Below, piece by piece: positions 1 through 8,003 of a stretch of 64,000 nucleotides of DNA. The stretch is from JACPDI01 sp035463475. GTDB lineage: Bacteria; Acidobacteriota; Vicinamibacteria; Vicinamibacterales; 2-12-FULL-66-21. The DNA lies in contig DATHTE010000072.1 in the NCBI GenBank assembly GCA_035463475.1, positions 66,472 through 130,471 of the forward strand, read 5' to 3'. The notes below the pieces were generated by a model. It was given only the letters and a program-made list of their open reading frames with translations. It had not been told where the DNA came from and did no database searches. A program made the translations under genes and the position numbers. Numbering within the stretch: the first letter of the stretch is position 1; the number at the start of each line of letters is the position of its first letter.

Positions 1-1
1 G

Positions 2-793
2 GCCTGGCAGCGCGGGCTGATCCGCGACGTGACGGACCGCGTTGGCCCGTACGTGCCGGACAGCGGCCTCTTCGACGCGCCGCACAACCAGCCGATCACG
101 TGGGAGCACCTGCTGCGACAGACGAGCGACTGGCAGGGCACTCTCTGGGGAAAGCCGGACTGGGCGGATCGTCCCGAGGGGGAACGCCCGGCCGATTACC
201 CGAACCGCAAACTGTCCGAGCCGGGCACGCGCTACAAGTACAACGACGTCCGGGTGAACGTGCTCGCGCTCGCTGCGCTGCACGTCTGGCGCCGCCCCCT
301 GCCCCAGGTGCTCCGCGACGAAGTCATGGAGCCGATCGGCGCCTCGAACACCTGGCGCTGGCACGGCTACGAGAACTCGTGGATCGAGCTCGATGGCGCG
401 CGCGTGCAGTCGATGACCGGCGGCGGCCACTGGGGAGGAGGCATGTTCATCAGCGCCCGCGACATGGCGCGCTTCGGGCTGCTGTTCCTCCGCCACGGAC
501 GCTGGAAGGACCGGGAGATCGTGTCGCCGAAGTGGATCGAGATGGCGCGGACGCCCGGGCCCGCCAACGCCGAGTACGGCTACATGAACTGGTTCCTCAA
601 CACCGGGCGGAAGCCGCTGCCCTCGGCGCCGGAATCGAGCGTCACCTTCCGCGGCAACGGCGCCAACATCATCTACATCGACTGGGAGAACGATCTCCTC
701 GTCGTGGTGCGGTGGATCCGGGGCGGGAACGCGCTCGACCAGTTCATCGGCAAGATCCTGGGCGCGATGGCCAAGCCGACGCAGAACGACTGA
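2..793 (+). CDS. Serine hydrolase of the class C beta-lactamase fold, 5'-truncated by the window
   Basis: The reading frame is open to the left edge of the window, so the N-terminus, including the SxxK nucleophile motif expected of this family, lies outside. What remains is the C-terminal two thirds. YKYNDV at 236-253 fits the Y-x-N motif that supplies the general base, and a GGGHWGGG glycine-rich segment and a late RGNG segment occupy the place of the KTG-like strand. Families of this kind (Pfam beta-lactamase, 'serine hydrolase') include esterases, D-aminopeptidases and carboxypeptidases, so the substrate cannot be named. A GTG at 29 could be read as a start but would remove conserved sequence, so it is probably internal. 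The gene stands alone, about 100 bases before a toxin-antitoxin pair. Confidence 0.8.
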   Translation, partial: AWQRGLIRDVTDRVGPYVPDSGLFDAPHNQPITWEHLLRQTSDWQGTLWGKPDWADRPEGERPADYPNRKLSEPGTRYKYNDVRVNVLALAALHVWRRPLPQVLRDEVMEPIGASNTWRWHGYENSWIELDGARVQSMTGGGHWGGGMFISARDMARFGLLFLRHGRWKDREIVSPKWIEMARTPGPANAEYGYMNWFLNTGRKPLPSAPESSVTFRGNGANIIYIDWENDLLVVVRWIRGGNALDQFIGKILGAMAKPTQND

Positions 794-860
794 CCGGCCT
801 TGGCCCGCCCAGCCTTGGCGCGGCCGCGTGCGGACGCGGCGCCGGCCGGCCAGCCGGGAG

Positions 861-900
861 TATGGTGGTATGGCTGGAGTAGGGTAGTATGGTGCTATGG
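861..900 (+). promoter_or_regulatory. Paired 13-bp direct repeats at the antitoxin start (candidate operator)
   Basis: TATGGTGGTATGG (861-873) and TATGGTGCTATGG (888-900) differ at one base and start 27 bases apart. The second copy contains the ATG start codon of the ribbon-helix-helix gene. Ribbon-helix-helix antitoxins usually bind tandem short sites at their own promoter, so this is a plausible autoregulatory operator. That role is inferred from position only. Confidence 0.4.
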
Positions 901-1178
901 TAAAGCTCACGTTCACGCTGGACGATGAGACGGTCGCGGATCTCGAGCGGACGGCATCCCGCCTGCGGCGCCCGAAGAGCCAGGTCGTGCGGGAGGCGAT
1001 CCGCGAGTACGGCGCCCGCACCGACCGGCTCTCCGACGACGAGCGCACGCGGATGCTCGAGGCTCTCGACCGGATGATCCGGCGGCCGCGCAGCAGGAGC
1101 GCGGCCGCCGTCAAGCGGGAGCTGGCGGAGATCAGGGCTGCGCGGCGCGCGGGCGGCCGGCGGAACCGTCCCGAATGA
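897..1178 (+). CDS. Ribbon-helix-helix (CopG-like) antitoxin of a VapBC-type module
   Basis: This 93-aa protein begins with a short strand (MVKLTFTLDDE) followed by two helices, the ribbon-helix-helix pattern, with 'RPKSQVVREAIREYG' at residues 23-37 as the second and DNA-binding helix region. The C-terminal half is very rich in Arg and Ala and probably binds the toxin. Its stop overlaps the start of the PIN-domain gene in an ATGA, as in translationally coupled antitoxin-toxin pairs. It would neutralise the PIN nuclease and repress the operon through the repeats around its own start. The start is the ATG at 897; no strong ribosome binding site is visible. The family is clear, but which VapB subgroup it belongs to is not. 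Confidence 0.8.
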   Translation: MVKLTFTLDDETVADLERTASRLRRPKSQVVREAIREYGARTDRLSDDERTRMLEALDRMIRRPRSRSAAAVKRELAEIRAARRAGGRRNRPE

Positions 1179-1555
1179 TCCATCTTGACACGTCGGTGCT
1201 GATCGCGGCCCTCACCGGACCGAGGGAACTCGCGCTGCCCCTTCGGCGGGCAATCGCCGCGGGCGAACGGCTCGCCCTGAGCAGCCTCGTGCTCTACGAG
1301 TGGCGGCGCGGGCCGCGCACGGCCGACGAGCTCGCCGACCAGGAGGCGTTGCTGCCGGCGGAGGGCGCCGTCCCCTTCGGGCCGCTCGAAGCGCGGCGCG
1401 CCGCGGTGCTCTACAAAGGACTGCGTAAGGGGCGAGGCCGCGAGATCGACATCGCGATCGCGGCGTGCGCCATCGCGCACCGCGCCGCGCTGTGGACGCT
1501 GAACCCGTCGGACTTTCGGGATCTGCCCGGCCTCTCGGTGTACGTGGCCCGCTGA
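1175..1555 (+). CDS. PIN-domain ribonuclease toxin (VapC-like)
   Basis: A 126-aa PIN domain of normal length. The expected acidic metal ligands are visible: D5 in the MIHLDTS start, E42 in VLYEWRRG, D92 in GREIDIAIA and D113 near the end in LNPSDF. PIN toxins of VapBC systems are magnesium-dependent endoribonucleases that cut tRNA or rRNA and arrest growth when free of antitoxin. The gene overlaps the upstream ribbon-helix-helix gene by four bases and ends two bases before the convergent ROK kinase gene. All catalytic acids appear present, so the toxin is probably active. The RNA target cannot be read from the sequence. Confidence 0.85.
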   Translation: MIHLDTSVLIAALTGPRELALPLRRAIAAGERLALSSLVLYEWRRGPRTADELADQEALLPAEGAVPFGPLEARRAAVLYKGLRKGRGREIDIAIAACAIAHRAALWTLNPSDFRDLPGLSVYVAR

Positions 1556-1556
1556 C

Positions 1557-2462
1557 TCACTCCCAGAGCCACGCCGCGCCACGCACGCCGCTGGAGTCGC
1601 CGTGAGCGGCTTTGACGAGCGGCGTGTCGACCGCATCCGAGAACACCCACCGTCCCCACAGCGCCGGGACCGCGGCGTAGAGCCGGTCGATGTTCGACAG
1701 CCCGCCGCCGAGGACGATCACGTCCGGATCGAGCACATTGATGATCCCGGCGAGCGCACGGGCCATCCGGTGCTCGTATCGCTCGAGCATGTGCCGCGAC
1801 CTTTCGTCCCCCAGGGCGGCGCGCCGCACCATCTCCTCGCCCGCGATCCGTTCGCCGGCCTGGCGCTCGAATGCAGCGGTCAGTCCCGGCCCCGACAGGA
1901 AGGTCTCGATGCAGCCGCTCCGCCCGCAATAGCACGGCGGGCCCGGCAGTTCGTCGGGTTCGGGCCAGGGTAGCGGGTTGTGACCCCATTCTCCCGCAAC
2001 CCCGTTTCGCCCCTCGAGCACGCGGCCCTCCACGACGATCCCGCCGCCCGTGCCGGTGCCCACGATGACCCCAAAGACGACGCGCGCGCCGCGCGCCGCG
2101 CCGTCGCGCGCCTCCGAGAGAGCGAAACAGTTCGCGTCGTTCGCCAGGCGCACCTCGCGGTCCAGCGCGCGCGCGAGGTCCCGGTCGAACGGGCGTCCGT
2201 TCAGCCAGGTCGAGTTGGCGTTCTTGATGCGCCCGGTGGCGGATGAAATCGTGCCCGGAATCCCGACGCCCACCGAGCAGGGTCCGCCCACCTCGGCCTC
2301 CAGACCCCGTACGAGCGCCGCAACGGCCGCGACCGTTGCCTCATAGTCGCCCCGCGGCGTCCCGACCCGTTGTCTCGCGGTCATGGTGCCGGCCTGATCG
2401 AGGGCGGCCCCCTCGATTTTCGTGCCGCCGAGATCGATCCCGATGCGCATGCGGGACGTCAT
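1557..2462 (-). CDS. ROK-family sugar kinase (fructokinase/glucokinase-like)
   Basis: With the start at 2462 the protein is 301 aa. An open frame continues 60 codons upstream without homology-like character and runs into the divergent rhodanese gene, so it was not used; ATG at 2450 is also possible. The N-terminal GIDLGGTK (residues 8-15) is the phosphate-binding motif of the actin/hexokinase fold. NDAN at 108-111 carries the catalytic Asp. GTGTGGG at 135-141 is the second phosphate loop. EWGHNPL with CYCGRSGCIE (His161, Cys177, Cys179, Cys184) is the ROK zinc site. Such enzymes phosphorylate fructose, glucose, N-acetylglucosamine or N-acetylmannosamine with ATP in the cytoplasm. A transcription factor role is unlikely because there is no N-terminal helix-turn-helix. 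The exact sugar is not determined. Confidence 0.85.
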   Translation of the reverse strand: MTSRMRIGIDLGGTKIEGAALDQAGTMTARQRVGTPRGDYEATVAAVAALVRGLEAEVGGPCSVGVGIPGTISSATGRIKNANSTWLNGRPFDRDLARALDREVRLANDANCFALSEARDGAARGARVVFGVIVGTGTGGGIVVEGRVLEGRNGVAGEWGHNPLPWPEPDELPGPPCYCGRSGCIETFLSGPGLTAAFERQAGERIAGEEMVRRAALGDERSRHMLERYEHRMARALAGIINVLDPDVIVLGGGLSNIDRLYAAVPALWGRWVFSDAVDTPLVKAAHGDSSGVRGAAWLWE

Positions 2463-2486
2463 AATACGAGCGGGTGACGGAGGATT

Positions 2487-3350
2487 ATGCCTGACATCGA
2501 AAGCCGCGGCTACGCACGACCCGACGTGCTCGTCTCGACCGAGTGGGTGGCGGAACATCTCAACGACCCTTCGGTGCGGGTCATCGAGTCCAACGAAGAC
2601 ACGCTGCTCTACGCCTCGGGGCACGTCCCGGGCGCCGTGCACGTGGACTGGACGCAGGATCTCAACGACCAGATCCGGCGCGACTACATCACGAAGTGGG
2701 GTTTCGAGGCGCTGATGTCACGGATCGGCGCGACACGCGACACGATGGTCGTCTTCTACGGCGACAAGAACAACTGGTGGGCGTGTTACGCCTTCTGGGT
2801 GTTCCAGCTGTTCGGCCACGACCAGGCGAGGGTGATGGACGGCGGCCGCCTGAAGTGGGAAAAGGAGAAGCGGCCGCTCACGCGCGACGCGCCCGCGTTC
2901 ACCCAGACCAGGTACGTCTCGCCCGAGCGCAACGATGCGCCGCACCGCGCGTTTCGAGACGAGGTGATGGTGCACATGCAGGCGTCGGGACAGCTCGTGG
3001 ACGTGCGGAGCCCGGACGAGTACACCGGCCGGCGGCTGCACATGCCCGACTACCCGAACGAAGGGGCGCTGCGCGGCGGCCACATCCCCGGCGCGAAGAA
3101 CATACCCTGGGCGCGCGCGGTCAATCCGGAGGACGGCTCGTTCAAGCCGGTCGCGGACCTGAAGCAGATCTATCTCGACGAACAGAAGCTGGACCCGACC
3201 GGGGACGTGATCGCCTATTGCCGGATCGGCGAGCGGAGCTCGCACACGTGGTTTGTGCTGAAGTACCTCCTCGGCTTCGAGAAAGTGCGGAACTACGACG
3301 GCAGCTGGACCGAGTGGGGCAACCTGGTCAATGCGCCGATCGAGAAGTGA
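2487..3350 (+). CDS. Thiosulfate/3-mercaptopyruvate sulfurtransferase with two rhodanese domains
   Basis: A 287-aa protein with tandem rhodanese domains (about residues 15-125 and 155-285). The C-terminal active loop contains CRIGERSS, with the sulfur-carrying cysteine at residue 245. The N-terminal domain lacks such a cysteine and is structural, as in classical rhodaneses. The CRIGER loop with basic residues is closer to thiosulfate sulfurtransferases than to mercaptopyruvate enzymes, which tend to have a CG[S/T]G loop. The protein has no signal peptide and should be cytoplasmic, moving sulfane sulfur from thiosulfate to cyanide or to thiol acceptors. A GGAGG sits just before the ATG. It is transcribed away from the ROK kinase, with only 24 bases between starts. 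Confidence 0.88.
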   Translation: MPDIESRGYARPDVLVSTEWVAEHLNDPSVRVIESNEDTLLYASGHVPGAVHVDWTQDLNDQIRRDYITKWGFEALMSRIGATRDTMVVFYGDKNNWWACYAFWVFQLFGHDQARVMDGGRLKWEKEKRPLTRDAPAFTQTRYVSPERNDAPHRAFRDEVMVHMQASGQLVDVRSPDEYTGRRLHMPDYPNEGALRGGHIPGAKNIPWARAVNPEDGSFKPVADLKQIYLDEQKLDPTGDVIAYCRIGERSSHTWFVLKYLLGFEKVRNYDGSWTEWGNLVNAPIEK

Positions 3351-3480
3351 ACCGCAGGGACTGCTGGGGCGCAGGAATCAAGCCGCAGGGGTTGCGGGGT
3401 ACGCAGGGACTCAGGTTCTCGCCGACGCGCCCTGCGTCCTCCGCGGTTTAATACCCGCGTCCTCCGCGGTCCCCGCGGTC
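3350..3480. repeat. Intergenic repeat with AACCGC..GAGGACGC ends
   Basis: The gap after the rhodanese stop begins with AACCGCAGGGA (3350-3360) and ends with the inverted form CCCTGCGTCCTCCGCGGTTT (3430-3449), followed by another partial copy GCGTCCTCCGCGGT (3457-3470). The left end overlaps the TGA stop codon. Related sequence occurs at 13096-13161 and 58775-58897. No gene is seen in this gap. Confidence 0.6.
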
Positions 3481-3485
3481 GAAGC

Positions 3486-4790
3486 TCACGCCCCCTCGAT
3501 CTCCTCCTTCCAGGACTCCAGCGTGTCGAGCGGCAACTCGCGCCCGTGCTTGGCCGCCTCGAACTTGCAGATCTCCATCAACTCCTCGTCGGTGAGCACG
3601 CGGTTGCGCTCCTTGGCCGCGGTGAAGATCGCCTCCACCAGGTGCTCTTCCGGCTCGATCGCGTGCTCGTGGAGCCAGTGCACGATGTTGGACATCCCCG
3701 ACATGAAGCCAACCTCGATCGCCTGCTTCTGGCCTACCATGCCGGCCGGGACGCCGGAGTACACGCGGTCGGCGAGCCAGTCCTGCCCCTTGCGGCGCGC
3801 CTTGATGATGGCGGCCGCGTGGACGCCCGTCGCGGTCCGGAACGCGTCGCGCCCGAACACCGGATAGTTCACGGGGATGGGGACCTCCGTCGCCTCGCTC
3901 GCCACGCGCACGTAATCGGCCAGCGCCGACAGGTCGTTGTCGATGTAGCCCATGAGCCGCAGGTTGACCAGGAGCTGGTCCATCGAGCAGTTCCCGACAC
4001 GCTCGCCGACGCCGAGCGCCGTCGCGTGCACGCGGTCCACGCCCGACGTCATCGCGGTGATCGTGTTGATGACGCCGAGGCCGCGGTCATTGTGGCCGTG
4101 CCAGTCGATCTTGATGTCTTCACCGGTTTCCTTGATCATCTGCCGCACGTACGGCACGAGGTTCCGCACGCCGCGCGGCGTGATGTGGCCGACCGTGTCG
4201 CAGACGCAGATCCGCTTCGCGCCCGCGTTGATCGCGGCGCGGTACAGCCGCCGGATCGTGTCCGGCGTCGCGCGGCAGGTGTCCTCGGTCACGTACATCA
4301 CCGGCAGGCCGGCCGAGACGGCATAGCTCACCGCGTCCTCGGTGAGGCGGAGCATGTCGTCAATCGTCCAGTCCTCCGCGTACTGGCGGATCGGCGACGA
4401 GCCGATGAACGCGGCCGCCTCGATCGGCTGGCCCACCTTCATCGAGATCTCGATGAGCGGGGTGATGTCGCTCCGCACGGTGCGGACGGCGCAGTTCGGC
4501 CGGACGTCGAGCTTCGCGTTGACGATCTCGCGGCAGAGCGCCGTGATGTCCGCGCAGGCGCGCGGGCCGGCCCCCGGCAGACCGAGGTCGGCGCTGCGGA
4601 TGCCGAGGCGGTGCATCAGGTGCAGCAGCTCGATCTTGGTCTCGATCGCCGGGTCGCGGACCGACGGCGACTGCAGGCCGTCGCGGAGGGTCTCGTCGTT
4701 GAGCTCCACCGGCTCCGCGCGGTGCGGATAGCCGTTGCCCGCGGTGTTCCAGTCGTAAATCAGCATCGAGTCGGGCGGGTGAGCGGTCAT
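3486..4790 (-). CDS. DRE-TIM metalloenzyme, isopropylmalate/homocitrate synthase-like
   Basis: The 434-aa protein starts with NDETLRDGLQSP, a variant of the TLRDG signature that places the catalytic Arg and metal-binding Asp in DRE-TIM enzymes. The second metal site is DWHGHNDRG (His-x-His), and GERVGNCSMDQLL matches the GERxGN segment of the isopropylmalate/homocitrate/citramalate synthase branch rather than HMG-CoA lyase. Such enzymes condense an acyl-CoA with a 2-oxo acid. The usual C-terminal leucine-binding regulatory domain of LeuA is absent, and helices rich in acidic residues fill the C-terminus. The start at 4790 has GGGAG upstream. It lies back-to-back with the SDR gene and near the benzoyl-CoA genes, but a role in aromatic catabolism is only a guess. 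The substrate is unknown. Confidence 0.7.
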   Translation of the reverse strand: MTAHPPDSMLIYDWNTAGNGYPHRAEPVELNDETLRDGLQSPSVRDPAIETKIELLHLMHRLGIRSADLGLPGAGPRACADITALCREIVNAKLDVRPNCAVRTVRSDITPLIEISMKVGQPIEAAAFIGSSPIRQYAEDWTIDDMLRLTEDAVSYAVSAGLPVMYVTEDTCRATPDTIRRLYRAAINAGAKRICVCDTVGHITPRGVRNLVPYVRQMIKETGEDIKIDWHGHNDRGLGVINTITAMTSGVDRVHATALGVGERVGNCSMDQLLVNLRLMGYIDNDLSALADYVRVASEATEVPIPVNYPVFGRDAFRTATGVHAAAIIKARRKGQDWLADRVYSGVPAGMVGQKQAIEVGFMSGMSNIVHWLHEHAIEPEEHLVEAIFTAAKERNRVLTDEELMEICKFEAAKHGRELPLDTLESWKEEIEGA

Positions 4791-4820
4791 ATCTGACTCC
4801 CGGTCCCGGCGGGGGACCAC

Positions 4821-5732
4821 ATGGTTCTGAGCGGAAAGGCGGGGATCGTCACGGGCGCCGGGCGCGGCATCGGCCGCGAGCTGGCGCTGGCCATGGCGCG
4901 AGCGGGCGCTGCGCTCGTCGTCAACGATGCGGGGGTCGCGGTGGACGGATCGCCGCAGCCGGAGCGCCCCGCGCAGGCGGTCGTGGACGAGATCGCCGCC
5001 GCCGGGGGCCGCGCGGTCGCGGACGCCGGCTCGGTGGCATCATACCCGGCGGCGGAGCGCATGGTCGCGCTTTCGGTGGAGGAGCTCGGCCGCCTCGACT
5101 TCGTGGTCAACAACGCGGGCATCGTGCGCGACGCAATCTTCCACAAGATGACCGAGGCGGACTGGGATGCGGTCATCGCGGTGCACCTCAAGGGCGCGTT
5201 CAACCTGTGCCGCGCCGCCGCGGAGCGGTTCCGGGCGCAGCAGTCAGGCGCGTTCCTGAACATGACCTCAACCTCGGGCCTCATCGGCAACCTCGGCCAG
5301 GCGAACTATGCCGCCGCGAAGCTCGGCGTCGTGGCACTCACGCGCGCGATCGCGCTCGACATGCGCCGCTACAACGTGCGCGCCAACGCGATCGCGCCGT
5401 TCGCCTGGACGCGGATGACGGGCGCCATCCCCGAAACGGCGGACGCCGCGTCGCTGCAACGGGTGGAACGGCTTCGCTCGCTCAAGGCGGCGGACATCGC
5501 GCCGCTCGCCGTGCACCTGGTCTCCGACGCCGCCGCCGGCGTGACGGGCCAGGTGTTCGCGGTGCGCGGCGCGGAAATCGTGCTGTTCTCGCAACCGAGA
5601 CCCCTGGCGTCGCTGCATCAGCCGGGCGGCTGGACCGTGGAGTCGGTCGCGGGCCGGCTGTCGTCGCTCGAGCCACGCTTCGTGCCGCTCGAGGTGACCG
5701 CCGATGTGTTCCCCGACGATCCGATGCTCTGA
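4821..5732 (+). CDS. SDR-family NAD(P)-dependent dehydrogenase (3-hydroxyacyl-CoA/3-oxoacyl type)
   Basis: A 303-aa short-chain dehydrogenase. TGAGRGIG at residues 11-18 is the dinucleotide-binding loop, NNAG follows strand 4, and the catalytic residues are Ser150, Tyr163 and Lys167 in NYAAAK. The insertion after VVNDAGVAVDG resembles SDR domains of multifunctional beta-oxidation enzymes, and the C-terminal 40 residues extend beyond a minimal SDR. A 3-hydroxyacyl-CoA dehydrogenase role is therefore reasonable, and its position between a condensing/lyase-type enzyme and the benzoyl-CoA reductase genes would fit oxidation of a ring-cleavage product such as 3-hydroxypimeloyl-CoA. That link is inference. 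Its 3' end overlaps the convergent bcrD reading frame by 115 bases. Confidence 0.8.
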   Translation: MVLSGKAGIVTGAGRGIGRELALAMARAGAALVVNDAGVAVDGSPQPERPAQAVVDEIAAAGGRAVADAGSVASYPAAERMVALSVEELGRLDFVVNNAGIVRDAIFHKMTEADWDAVIAVHLKGAFNLCRAAAERFRAQQSGAFLNMTSTSGLIGNLGQANYAAAKLGVVALTRAIALDMRRYNVRANAIAPFAWTRMTGAIPETADAASLQRVERLRSLKAADIAPLAVHLVSDAAAGVTGQVFAVRGAEIVLFSQPRPLASLHQPGGWTVESVAGRLSSLEPRFVPLEVTADVFPDDPML

Positions 5733-6586
5733 TTCGCCCCCGCCGAGAACCGCCCCATCGCGGCGAGCTGCGCGTGGCGCCTGGCCGCCAGCAGCGCCGC
5801 CCCGAGCGCGCCGGCGAAAATCGCGTCGGGATGCGTGCGGACTGTCAGCCGCGCGGAACCGCCGGCGTCGAGCCGGTTGATTTGCTCCTCGATGCGGCAC
5901 AGGAGCCCCTCGTCTTTCGCGAGGCCGCCGCTCACGAGGACGACGCCGTCCGCTCCCGCGGCGCGCACCAGCCGGACGAGCCGCCCGGCAATGCTCTCGT
6001 GGATGCCGCGGAGGATCTCCGGGGCGGCGATCCCGCGGCTAACCATGTTGATCACGTCGGTCTCCGCGAGCACCGCGCAGATGCTCGACACCGCCTCGGC
6101 GCGGCCGGCCGCGCGCGAGAGCGATCCCACGTCCTCGAGCGCCACGCCAAGGTAGCGCGCGATGTTCTCCAGGAACTGTCCCGTGCCGGAGGCGCACTGG
6201 CTCGTCATGCGGTGGGCGAGCACCTTGCCGCGGTGGTCGATCCGGATGGCGCGCGCGTGCAGCGCGCCGACGTCGAGCACGGCGCGCGCCTCGCCATCGA
6301 GGTGCAGCGCCCCGCGCGCGTGCGTCGTCATGCTGTAGAAGTGCCCAGTGCGGAACGGCACCGCGTCGCCGTCGCCGGTGGAGGCCAGGTAATCGAGGTC
6401 CTCGACGCGCGTCCCGGCCGCGGCGCAGCAGTCGTCGACGCCGGCACGCGTCAGGTCGTGAACGTTCCGGCGGCGAATGCGCTGCCACCCGCGCGCGAGC
6501 ACGGTGGCGTCCTCTCCCGCGCGGCTCCGGACCACCGCTACCTTGATCGAGCTGGACCCGACGTCCACGCCGGCGGTCGTTACCAT
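5618..6586 (-). CDS. bcrD: Benzoyl-CoA reductase, class I, subunit D (ATPase subunit)
   Basis: The start at 6586 follows the bcrA stop by 10 bases with GAGGA between, giving 322 aa. The ASKHA ATPase fold is marked by GVDVGSSSIK near the start and DVGALHAR as the second phosphate loop. The cysteines that hold the [4Fe-4S] cluster shared between activase-like subunits are in TSQCASGTGQFLENIARYL and SSICAVLAETD. This cysteine context is characteristic of BcrD/BadG. In the known enzyme, subunits A and D hydrolyse two ATP per electron pair to drive electrons from ferredoxin into the BC catalytic part. Known BcrD proteins are about 280-290 aa. Here a low-complexity tail of about 40 residues, rich in Ser, Gly and Thr, continues into the antisense of the SDR gene and looks like lost-stop extension. 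Confidence 0.9.
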   Translation of the reverse strand: MVTTAGVDVGSSSIKVAVVRSRAGEDATVLARGWQRIRRRNVHDLTRAGVDDCCAAAGTRVEDLDYLASTGDGDAVPFRTGHFYSMTTHARGALHLDGEARAVLDVGALHARAIRIDHRGKVLAHRMTSQCASGTGQFLENIARYLGVALEDVGSLSRAAGRAEAVSSICAVLAETDVINMVSRGIAAPEILRGIHESIAGRLVRLVRAAGADGVVLVSGGLAKDEGLLCRIEEQINRLDAGGSARLTVRTHPDAIFAGALGAALLAARRHAQLAAMGRFSAGANQSIGSSGNTSAVTSSGTKRGSSDDSRPATDSTVQPPG

Positions 6587-6596
6587 GGTTGGTTCC

Positions 6597-8003
6597 TCAC
6601 GGCTGCTGCGCGTCCAGGCGCGTGGCCGGCTCGCTGCGCCCGCACGGCGGGTCGGGCTCGGGCGGCGCCTGCTCGGCGAAGCGCGGCGGCACGCGGCCGC
6701 GGCCGGCGCGCAGGTCGTCGAGCGCGAAGAGCGCGGCGCCACGCGCCCCCATGTAGATGGACTCCGGGTGGATGTTCACCGTCACGTCGCGGCCGTAGTG
6801 TTCCTCCACCAGATCGTGCAGCACGCTCGTGGCCATCTCGTTGCGGCACACGCCGCCGGTGAACGTGAATTCGTCGCGCACGCCGCCCGAGCGCGCCAGC
6901 AGCGACATCGCGCGCAACATCATCGCGCGGTGGAGCCCGGCGAGGATGTCCTCGCGGCGCTGCCCGAGCGCGAGGCGCTCCCGCAGCTCGGCCCCGGCGA
7001 AGACGGTGCAGGTCGAGTTCACGCGGATCACGCGGTGCGCCCGGAGCGCCAGCGGTCCCAGCTCGTGCAGCCCCAGCCCGAGTTCGTCCGCGATGTACCC
7101 AAGATAGCGGCCGCACCCCGCCGCGCAGCGATCGTTCATCTGGAACGACGTCACGACGCCGGACTCGTCGGTCTGGATCGCCTTGGTGTCCTGGCCGCCG
7201 ATGTCGAGCACGGTACGCGTGCGGGGAAACAACGCGTGCGCGCCGCGGCCGTGGCACAGGATCTCGCTCCTGACCGCCTCTTTCGGGAACGGCAGCGTCT
7301 GCCGGCCGTAGCCGGTGCCGACGCACGCCGCTTCCTCGATGGAGGTGTCCCGGGCCGCGGTGACGATCGCCTCCATGGCCTCGGGCGTGCCGCTGGCGGC
7401 GCTCTGCACGGCGCGCCGCAGCACCGACTCGAACGGCCGCGGCGTCATCCGCGTCTCCACGTTCAGAATCGCGCGGTCGAACGACCCCGCCAGCCGCTCG
7501 AACGGCAGCCGCCCGCTGGCGCACGCGCGCTCGGCCCCCGCCATGAACGCGGCGGCCGCCAGGTCCCGGAAGAAGTCGCTCCTCCGCGCGCACCCCTCGC
7601 CGAACAACGCGGGCGCGCCGGCGGCCATGTCGTCCAGGATCTCGCGCGTGGCGTCTCCGAGCGATGATCGCAGCGGCTCGGAGGGGACCTGCGCCACCGA
7701 GCGATCGAGCTCCTCGCGGAGATCGTCGAGCTGGTCCAGATACAGCTCGAGCCTGAATGCCTCGGGCAGCCGGCCCTTCACGGGCAGCACGAGCTCACGG
7801 CGGCCATCTTCCAGGGTGTTCAGCGCCCGGCCGAGCAGGCTCAGGCGCGCGGCCGTCAACGCCTCTTCGCGCGCGACCGCGCACGCCACTTCATAGTTGC
7901 TTCGGCTGTTCGTGATCCCCTGTCCGACAACCGCACCGGCTTCGTCGAGCAGCACGGCTTTCGTCGTCGTGGAGCCGAGGTCGATGCCGAGGACGCACTT
8001 CAT
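6597..8003 (-). CDS. bcrA: Benzoyl-CoA reductase, class I, subunit A (ATPase subunit)
   Basis: A 468-aa activase-type ATPase. GIDLGSTTTK at residues 6-15 and DIGGQDTK in the middle are the two phosphate-binding loops, NDRCAAGCGRYL and NSTCTVFAGAE carry the cluster cysteines, and FTGGVCRNE is the adenosine motif. The extra N-terminal segment of about 150 residues between the first two motifs, and the resulting size of about 49 kDa, match BcrA/BadF of the Thauera-Rhodopseudomonas type and not the shorter BzdP/BzdQ of the Azoarcus type. Together with BcrD it couples ATP hydrolysis to electron transfer to BcrBC. The start overlaps the bcrB stop in ATGA. The last 35 residues are Pro- and Glu-rich and probably not essential. 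Confidence 0.92.
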   Translation of the reverse strand: MKCVLGIDLGSTTTKAVLLDEAGAVVGQGITNSRSNYEVACAVAREEALTAARLSLLGRALNTLEDGRRELVLPVKGRLPEAFRLELYLDQLDDLREELDRSVAQVPSEPLRSSLGDATREILDDMAAGAPALFGEGCARRSDFFRDLAAAAFMAGAERACASGRLPFERLAGSFDRAILNVETRMTPRPFESVLRRAVQSAASGTPEAMEAIVTAARDTSIEEAACVGTGYGRQTLPFPKEAVRSEILCHGRGAHALFPRTRTVLDIGGQDTKAIQTDESGVVTSFQMNDRCAAGCGRYLGYIADELGLGLHELGPLALRAHRVIRVNSTCTVFAGAELRERLALGQRREDILAGLHRAMMLRAMSLLARSGGVRDEFTFTGGVCRNEMATSVLHDLVEEHYGRDVTVNIHPESIYMGARGAALFALDDLRAGRGRVPPRFAEQAPPEPDPPCGRSEPATRLDAQQP

